Part shown: one piece after another, positions 53,017 through 60,000 of the stretch
Layout of the letters: each line of letters begins with the position of its first letter
Position numbering within the stretch: the stretch's first letter is position 1
NCBI RefSeq assembly: GCF_932526225.1
Contig: NC_064045.1
Span: forward strand, 13,698,442 to 13,758,441
Source: Nematostella vectensis
Taxonomy: Eukaryota > Cnidaria > Anthozoa > Actiniaria > Edwardsiidae
DNA length: 60,000 nucleotides
Direction of reading: 5' to 3'
The notes under the pieces: model-generated
The model's input: the letters and a program-made list of their open reading frames with translations, nothing else
Told to the model about the DNA's origin: nothing
The model's database searches: none
Made by a program: the position numbers and the translations under genes

Positions 53017-53216
53017 NNNNNNNNNNNNNNNNNNNNNNNNNNNNNNNNNNNNNNNNNNNNNNNNNNNNNNNNNNNNNNNNNNNNNNNNNNNNNNNNNNNN
53101 NNNNNNNNNNNNNNNNNNNNNNNNNNNNNNNNNNNNNNNNNNNNNNNNNNNNNNNNNNNNNNNNNNNNNNNNNNNNNNNNNNNNNNNNNNNNNNNNNNNN
53201 NNNNNNNNNNNNNNNN
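53017..53216. other. Assembly gap, 200 N
   Basis: Exactly 200 undetermined bases, a common placeholder length. True size and orientation across it are unknown. Confidence 0.99.
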
Positions 53217-54699
53217 CCATCGCCTTTTTCCGTTAGCACGCAAAACACACCGTCTAGACAAAACGAAAATTAATGTAACAAGCTTTATCATGGACGACGG
53301 AGAACTTATTTTTCCCATCGTATATTCCCTCCCTCTTTGTATTGGGATTAATCATAATTCTCTCGGAAATAATTAGCTGATCTTCCCAAAATGATATAAT
53401 TATTTTAATTAAAAAAAAGAGACACTTAGGCGACGACCAGTTTGGATTTTTTGGCATGTTTAAGTTGAAGAGTCTACGCTCTTGGATCATATTGAACGCT
53501 ATTATATTGTCTTTTATTATTCGCGCTTTAAATGCCCGAGTGTTAAATGCTCTTCACCAGATTTTCGGGAGTACTGACTAAGCCACTGGATATAATAATT
53601 GTATTATCTTTATTTCATAGAGGATATAATCTTTAAAAGTATGCGGAAGGATGCAACGCTATGATACTTCCAAACGCGATGGTTGCGTGCACACCCAGGG
53701 GTGTGGGGCCATTAGGGTAATGTACTTAGCAGCTTAGGCGTTTTTCTTTCTTCAGGCGTCGGCATTCAAATGGACAGTTTTTTTTTTCTCCAGAAAGAGT
53801 GCATGAGGGTATATTAGATTTGAGAGGGATAGGGACTTGTGGAATCTTTCAAAATACTAACAAAGCTGTAGTGTGGTCATTCATAGGGACTGGAGGGTAA
53901 AGGAAATGCGCTCAACCAATTATTTTGTTTACATGGAGTGTTCTAAACAAGCGGATTCGTTCAGATTTTCTTGGTTTACATTTCGCTACTCTGGATATGT
54001 TCTGGGTGCCATTTTGGGGAAGGGAAGGGGAAAATGGGAATTAAATGAGTTGCAAGGACGTACTGCAAAGAACACGCGGATTTATTGACCGGTGGGGTTT
54101 GGAAATTGGCCAGCTGTTCGTTTCTAAGCTCTCGCGAGCGCTTCCCCTGAGAGGGACGGGAAGGGCAAAGGTTGAATTTGTGTCCCTAATTGTAATAACA
54201 CCAAACGGTGCTTGGCAATTAATAAACGCCACTAAATGCCTAAATACAAATCTTACTTAATCTTCGCTGTCAATAGACCTAAGCCCACACTTAGATAGTA
54301 ACTATAACAATATCCACACAAAAGACAACCGTTGTTTACAATATCAGTGTATTGTATGACTGTGTGAGTATTACTGTAATTTAAAAACACAGAGCCAGAA
54401 ATGGCGGTAAATTCCACACATAATTAAAATGTAATTTACAGTTTCATCGTGCGTGGAACGGCACTGTGAACACTCAACACATGTTCAACTCTCAAATCAA
54501 AACAACACCAGTCACTTTGATTCAAGCCTACAACCAACGCAAGAAATATCAAATGCAATCGACCGATAGTCGATATGTTAAGAGCTTTACAAGCTAATCC
54601 CTATATACAAAAAGCTACAGTTAAGCATAACACAAACGCATCCAAAGGTCTTTCTTGCAGCCGACATGATGGTTACAGTGACTACTCAATCTTGTATGA
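53217..54699. other. Unannotated single-copy DNA
   Basis: No tandem repeat and no recognisable domain. Short frames occur on both strands, such as a 78-aa ATG frame at 53254-53490 on the minus strand and a 71-aa ATG frame at 54045-54260 on the plus strand, but none has family features. AATAAA occurs on the plus strand at about 54221 and on the minus strand at about 54084; either could be a polyadenylation signal or chance. Confidence 0.6.
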
Positions 54700-55350
54700 T
54701 TAGAAAAAGCTTCCCGTATTAGCAGGCGACGTGTCTTTAGGTGAAGTTTTCGGTAAAGTTGGAGACCCATAGACTTGCTCTTGTGCCTCTTCCCAAAGAT
54801 TTTCACAAATCCCGTGTTGAATAGCATCAAAAACGTGTTTCTCGACTTGAGGAGCTAATTTCTTGTATACCCTTCCCTTCCTTTGTGAACTAGGGCTTTC
54901 GTCGTTACACAATGTCTCGGCTATCTCGAGCAAGTGAGAAGTTTGTTTTGCTGCTTCTAATTTGCATTGTTCGCTTATTTGTACGTAAATATTAGCTATG
55001 TCTCCTTTTGAATGTACACTGAGACGATGGCCTCGCACATGTACTGATATATCGTCTACAGAATGTCTTGGTGATAAAAGTTTTGCCCATAACTCTTGTT
55101 TTACACCATCTTCATCATCCATTGCCAGCCGTCTTTTTTTCAGTGCTCTCAGCGCGTAATGCTGTATAAATGTCGTCCCTTGACCTGACTGAGTCGTGTT
55201 TGACCCTTTTCTTCCCGCAATTACTGTATTCAATTTTGCGTATTCCCTTGTTAGAAAAGCTATAGTCTCTTTTGATATGATAATCAGAACAGCTCTTGCT
55301 TCTTGATTGGTCGTAAGCCAGAAATTATAAGGAAGCTTATTGCTTGGCGG
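54700..55350 (-). CDS. Unrecognised open frame, possible exon
   Basis: The frame is open for 216 codons from an upstream TAG (55351-55353) to a TAA. The first ATG is at 55120-55122 and would give 140 aa. The reading frame upstream of it also looks protein-like (NQEARAVLIIISKETIAFL), so the 5' part may belong to an exon whose start lies beyond a splice acceptor. A basic stretch ALKKRR is followed by an acidic MDDEDG. The middle is predicted helical by eye, and the C-terminal tail is rich in Ser, Pro and Thr. There is no signal peptide, membrane segment or catalytic motif that I recognise. Composition is unlike the neighbouring repeats. It could be a conserved animal protein of unknown function, a pseudogene or chance. 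Confidence 0.4.
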   Translation of the reverse strand, partial: PPSNKLPYNFWLTTNQEARAVLIIISKETIAFLTREYAKLNTVIAGRKGSNTTQSGQGTTFIQHYALRALKKRRLAMDDEDGVKQELWAKLLSPRHSVDDISVHVRGHRLSVHSKGDIANIYVQISEQCKLEAAKQTSHLLEIAETLCNDESPSSQRKGRVYKKLAPQVEKHVFDAIQHGICENLWEEAQEQVYGSPTLPKTSPKDTSPANTGSFF

Positions 55351-55360
55351 CTATGCTCTC

Positions 55361-55431
55361 GCGTTTTACTCTTCGGCTTGATCGAAAGATAAACAGGCAA
55401 AAAATCAATTGCCGAAGAGTGTTTTAAACGC
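55361..55431. repeat. Imperfect inverted repeat
   Basis: GCGTTTTACTCTTCGGC (55361-55377) faces GCCGAAGAGTGTTTTAAACGC (55411-55431, which is 21 positions; core GCCGAAGAGT). The inner ten bases pair perfectly and the outer GCGTTT pairs after a 4-base bulge. The loop is 33 bp. It sits just upstream of the open frame on its own strand, so it may be regulatory or a small transposon relic. Confidence 0.5.
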
Positions 55432-56256
55432 AAATGCCACTCATAAATTCGTTACTTGGTTTTTAAAGTCAGGAAAGGATCAACAAATGATTAAAGGAAG
55501 ATATTTAATAGAAAATACATGGATACCAGTATAGTTTTAGCTAACAAGTATTTTTAAAGATAAGTTTGTTTTGCTTATCTGGGATATGATACCATTTTCC
55601 CTGTTAGGCTCAAAAGGTTGAAAAACACGTTCTGTGAATGGTTGACCGTATTTTGGATTCAGTTACATGCATATCAAATTTTTACGGAGACTTCTAAACT
55701 TATGTAGACAACCAAGCCAAATAGGTTCCCGGGAGCCTAAAAACCGCAAGTTTCTTAAGCATATTCTTAAAGATTTTCAAATTATATAGAACCCAAGGAA
55801 ATAAAAATTTTAAATATATATTTTTATTCTGACATCAAGATGGCAGCGCATAGGAGACAACGGCTAAGGCAGATTGTCAATAGATAAGGAAGTAAACGTT
55901 ATTGTGTGATATAGTCACGTCTGGTTTTGTGGATGTGTTTAGGAAATGAAGCGAACGCAAGTAGGCGGACACCTAATCAGGGGTAGGCCGTAATCTATTA
56001 ATAAACAAAGCCCTGATAAAGATGAATTAATGAATTTTAATGCTTTTCGAGAGTACCCTCTCCATAGACACTTTCAGGCGGGTCTGTGTGGAATATGACC
56101 TTCCTGAGATTGGAGGCAGATGTTTCTTTCGAATCTAGAAAGAGTCCCTTTGGCCTCGGTTACAACCGTTTCGAGGCGCCCGCTATTCTCATCTTGTCCC
56201 AGATAGTTTTCAAAGACTATCAGAGAAAAATCGTCCTTCCTAGAACACCTTGAACA
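55432..56256. other. Unannotated DNA between open frame and minisatellite
   Basis: AT-rich to about 56,000, then a more balanced stretch. A short hairpin is present (GATAGT 56202-56207 with ACTATC 56216-56221). I found no gene, RNA gene or transposon end. Confidence 0.6.
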
Positions 56257-58948
56257 CCGGTCACTTAATAAATCTCTCTCTGATCCCCTAGCGAACGGTC
56301 ACTTAATAAATCTCTCTCTGATCCCCTAGCGACCGGACTCGTAATAAATCTCCCTCTGATTCCCTAGCGACCGGTCACGTAATAAATCTCTCTCTAATTC
56401 CCTAGCGACCGGTCACGCAATAAATCTCTCTCTGATTCCCTAGCGACCGGTCACGTAATAAATCTCTCTCTGATTCCCTAGCGACCTGTCACGTAATAAA
56501 TCTCTCTCTGATCCCCTAGCGACCTGTCACGCAATAAATCTCTCTCTGATTCTTTAGCGACCGGTCACGTAATAAATCTCTCTCTGATTCCCTAGCGACC
56601 GGTCACGTAATAAATCTCTTTCTGATTCCCTAGCGACCGGTCACGTGATAAATCTCTCTCTGATTCCCTAGCGACCGGTCACGTAATAAATCTCTCTCTG
56701 ATCCCCTAGCGACCGGTCACGTAATAAATCTCTCTCTGATTCCCTAGCGACCGGTCACGTAATAAATCTCTTGCTGATTCCCTAGCGACCGGTCACGTAA
56801 TAAATCTCTTTCTGATTCCCTAGCGACCGGTCACTTAATAAATCTCTCTCTGATTCCCTAACGACCTGTCACGTAATAAATCTCTCTCTGATTCCCTAGC
56901 GACCGGTCACGCAATAAATCTCTCTCTGATTCCCTAGCGACCGGTCACGTAATAAATCTCTCTCTGATTCCCTAGCGACCGGTCACGTAATAAATCTCCC
57001 TCTGATTCCCTAGCGACCGGTCACGTAATAAATCTCTCTCTGATTCCCTAGCGACAGGTCACGCAATAAATCTCTCTCTGATTCCCTAGCGACCGGTCAC
57101 GTAATAAATCTCTCTCTGATTCCCTAGCGACCGGTCACGCAATAAATCTCTCTCTGATTCCCTAGCGACCGGTCACGTAATAAATCTCTTTCTGATTCCC
57201 TAGCTACCGGTCACGTAATAAATCTCACTCTGATTCCCTAGCGACCGGTCACGTAATAAATCTCTCTCTGATCCCCTAGCGACCGGTCACGTAATAAATC
57301 TCTCTCTGATTCCCTAGCGACCGGTCACGTAATAAATCTCTTGCTGATTCCCTAGCGACCGGTCACGTAATAAATTTCTTTCTGATTCCCTAGCGACCGG
57401 TCACTTAATAAATCTCTCTCTGATTCCCTAACGACCTGTCACGTAATAAATCTCTCTCTGATTCCCTAGCGACCGGTCACGCAATAAATCTCTCTCTGAT
57501 TCCCTAGCGACCGGTCACGTAATAAATCTCTCTCTGATTCCCTAGCGACCGGTCACGTAATAAATCTCCCTCTGATTCCCTAGCGACCGGTCACGTAATA
57601 AATCTCTATCTGATTCCCTAGCGACAGGTCACGCAATAAATCTCTCTCTGATTCCCTAGCGACCGGTCACGTAATAAATCTCTCTCTGATTCCCTAGCGA
57701 CCGCTCACGCAATAAATCTCTCTCTGATTCCCTAGCGACCGGTCACGTAATAAATCTCTTTCTGATTCCCTAGCGACCGGTCACGCAATAAATCTATTTC
57801 TGATTCCCTAGCGACCGGTCACGCAATAAATCTCTCTCTGATTCCCTAGCGACCGGTCACGTAATAAATCTCTCTCTGATTCCCTAGCGACCGGTCACGC
57901 AATAAATCTCTTTCTTATTCCCTAGCGACCTGTCACGTAATAAATCTCTCTCTGATTCCCTAGCGACCGGTTACGTAATAAATCTCTCTCTGATTCCCTA
58001 GCGACCTGTCACGTAATAAATCTCTCTCTGATTCCCTAGCGACCTGTCACGTAATAAATCTCTCTCTGATTCCCTAGCGACCGGTCACGTAATAAATCTC
58101 TCTCTGATCCCCTAGCGAACGGTCACGTAATAAATCTCTCTCTGATTCCCTAGCGACCGGTCACGTAATAAATCTCTCTCTGATTCCCTAGCGACCGGTC
58201 ACGTAATAAATCTCTCTCTGATTCCCTAGCGACCGGTCACGCAATAAATCTCTCTCTGATTCCCTAGCGACCGGTTACGTAATAAATCTCTCTCTGATTC
58301 TCTAGCGACCGGACTCGTAATAAATCTCTCTCTGATTCCCTAGCGACCGGTCACGTAATAAATCTCTCTCTGATTCCCTAGCGACCGGTCACGCAACAAA
58401 TCTCTCTCTGATTCCCTAGCGACCGGTCACTTAATAAATCTCTCTCTGATTCCCTAGCGACCGGTCACGTAATAAATCTCTCTCTGATTCCCTAGCGACC
58501 GGTCACGTAATAAATCTCTCTCTGATCCCCTAGCGACCTGTCACGCAATAAATCTCTCTCTGATTCCCTAGCGACCGGTCACGTAATAAATCTCTCTCTG
58601 ATTCCCTAGCGACCGGTCACGCAATAAATCTCTCTCTGATTCCCTAGCGACCGGTCACTTAATAAATCTCTCTCTGATTCCCTAGCGACCGGTCACGTAA
58701 TAAATCTCTCTCTGATTCCCTAGCGACCGGTCACGTCATAAATCTCTCTCTGATCCCCTAGCGACCGGTCACGTAATAAATCTCTCTCTGATTCCCTAGC
58801 GACCGGTCACGTAATAAATCTCTCTCTGATTCCCTAGCGACCGGTCACGTAATAAATCTCTTTCTGATTCCCTAGCGACCTGTCACGTAATAAATCTCTC
58901 TCTGATTCCCTAGCGACCTGTCACGTAATAAATCTCTCTCTGATTCCC
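56257..58948. repeat. 38-bp minisatellite, about 71 copies
   Basis: Units begin CCGGTCACGTAATAAATC and end GATTCCCTAGCGA, with a constant length of 38 bp and point variants only (for example GTCACG/GTCACT, CCGG/CCTG, GATTCC/GATCCC). Nearly every unit holds AATAAA, and most hold the palindrome ACCGGT. There are no spacers between repeats. Since 38 is not a multiple of three and stops occur in all frames, it is not protein-coding. Confidence 0.97.
56700..57780. repeat. 570-bp higher-order duplication inside the minisatellite
   Basis: Rare variants recur exactly 570 bp (15 units) apart: TTGCTG at 56771 and 57341, CTAACGACCTG at about 56859 and 57429, and GCGACAGGTC at 57051 and 57621. The block was therefore duplicated once after the variants arose. 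Confidence 0.88.
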
Positions 58949-59310
58949 AAGCATATCAATATTTGGGTGACCTTAAATCTCGCTCGGCCAATCTCTTGGA
59001 CGCCTGGGTCTAAGGACTCTTCAAGACTTGTGTGATAAAGATTTGACAAAGAATAAAGTTTTTTTGACACATTTTTGCCTCGAGTCTCAAATTGGAAGAA
59101 ATCAGTATTTTTTACCATGTTTTCTGGAGATCAGGGAGCGGGAAAACTTTAGCTCTTCTAAATATGGGCATCAATGCCCATATAAGGCAATGCATACGAA
59201 GGACACTATCCGTGGGGAATACGTTTAATATGGACCTGTCTATAAATCCCTGGGGGGGGGGGGGGGGGGGGGATTCGAGAAAAACAGACGGGGGTGCTCG
59301 ACAGCAAAAT
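58949..59310. other. Unannotated DNA with a 21-base G tract
   Basis: No gene recognised. A pure G run occupies 59252-59272. It could form a G-quadruplex, and such runs are also prone to length error in sequencing. Confidence 0.7.
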
Positions 59311-59430
59311 CAATTTTAACCTTTAAGGGATTGCACTAAGGGCGTGGTCAACAACAATTCTTACCCTTAAGAGATAGCAAATTGGGTGTGGTCGAAGGAA
59401 TTTTTTTTAACCCTGACAGATAGCATTAAA
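59311..59430. repeat. Decayed 45-bp tandem repeat, about 3 copies
   Basis: Related blocks reading TTAACCTTTAAGGGATTGCA, TTACCCTTAAGAGATAGCA and TTAACCCTGACAGATAGCA are spaced 45 bp apart. The first two copies continue into GGGCGTGGTC and GGGTGTGGTC. The third is truncated. Confidence 0.6.
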
Positions 59431-60000
59431 AACAATCTCGTTTTAATTGGCTGACGGATCCTGTATTGTTATGTTACCGACCAGTTGACTGTGGTTTATT
59501 GTAAAATACGTTTCGAGCGATTGGGCCACCATTTAGCATGAGACACGCTAAAAGATAGCAGAATCGGAAAAATCCTCCTCCCATCCTCTCACTAGTTTAA
59601 GTTCGCTTGATTATTTTTAGTCAGGGGATTTTGGTCGGCTCGAATGCTCTTTTCTTTTTTTTTTTCGGGGGAGGGGGGTTTCGTTCTCGACGATAAATAC
59701 CAAATGGCAGTCCCTATCGCATGCTTCTCGATTCAGGGCATTTTGTCGTTTCGCTTTTTCCAGATATTGACAAGTGTCAAGATGAGCATAAACCAGGTAT
59801 GGGAACGTCCGAGGTTCCCATAAAAATTTGCTTGCGGTCATCTTCGGGACTGTGTCATTTAAATAAACATCCAACAGTATTATTTCTGGAACCTCTGAGA
59901 GTGATACCACTGTGCATTGTGGCGCCGCTCTTAAAACCGGTGTTTCATTTTGCTTTCAGCTGATATGATCAGAATTGCCTCCTATTGTTTTTGTCCAACC
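59431..60000. other. Unannotated DNA at the right edge
   Basis: A minus-strand frame at 59617-59910 is open, but its start codon is GTG and it has no recognisable motif. A pyrimidine-rich stretch ending TTTTGCTTTCAG (59948-59959) would be a fair plus-strand splice acceptor leading into sequence outside the window. Neither can be confirmed here. Confidence 0.4.

Noticed and set aside
52952-53376. Open frames crossing the N gap
   Set aside because: They exist only because N codons are not read as stops.
53254-53490. 78-codon minus-strand frame with an ATG start
   Set aside because: It is short, AT-driven in composition, and shows no recognisable motif or supporting gene signals.
56257-58948. 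CRISPR array
   Set aside because: The 38-bp units abut directly with no unique spacers, and there are no cas genes. It is a minisatellite in a eukaryotic context.
59092-59319. P-loop-like GSGKT motif in a plus-strand frame of 75 codons
   Set aside because: The residue at the first Walker A position is Trp rather than Gly, the frame is short and runs into the G tract, and no partner motif (Walker B) is seen.
59617-59910. 97-codon minus-strand frame
   Set aside because: It begins at GTG and ends in a low-complexity Lys/Arg stretch encoded by an A-rich tract. No family resemblance was found.

Overview
This is eukaryotic nuclear DNA, AT-rich and almost free of genes. There are no operons and no bacterial signals. 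Long tandem arrays, a Pol III-type internal promoter motif and dense microsatellites fit an invertebrate animal genome. A cnidarian is my guess, but nothing in the window proves it.

Region 1 (1 to about 52,985) is one satellite array with a unit of about 2.0 kb. I number 29 copies (U1 to U29), several of them truncated. U1-U23 run in one orientation and U24-U29 are inverted. The array enters from beyond the left edge of the window and stops next to a 200-N assembly gap (53,017-53,216). Each complete unit contains: (a) a GC-richer core of about 450 bp whose minus strand carries a perfect tRNA/SINE-type B box followed 12 nt later by an oligo-T run, plus strong hairpins; (b) a roughly 315-bp module bounded by inverted TTTTACTTT/AAAGG repeats; (c) TTA and AT microsatellites; (d) a 125-bp module bounded by perfect 16-bp inverted repeats. 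I see no credible protein gene in the unit. The recurring open frames begin at TTG or GTG, and indels between copies disrupt them.

The array records its own history. A deletion junction with an identical 17-bp (TTTTG)-type filler occurs four times, once in the inverted part. Subfamily markers are shuffled in all combinations. Higher-order duplications of about 11.07, 4.01 and 6.04 kb are visible. The array flips orientation inside the B-box end of a unit, where 39 bp are duplicated.

Region 2 (53,217 to 60,000) is ordinary intergenic-looking DNA. It holds one unrecognised open frame on the minus strand (54,700-55,350, possibly an exon), an inverted repeat, a 38-bp minisatellite of about 71 copies (56,257-58,948) with its own 15-unit higher-order duplication, a 21-base G tract, and a decayed 45-bp tandem repeat.

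The best candidate for something undescribed is the satellite unit itself: a tandemly amplified element, possibly transcribed by RNA polymerase III, assembled from inverted-repeat modules.
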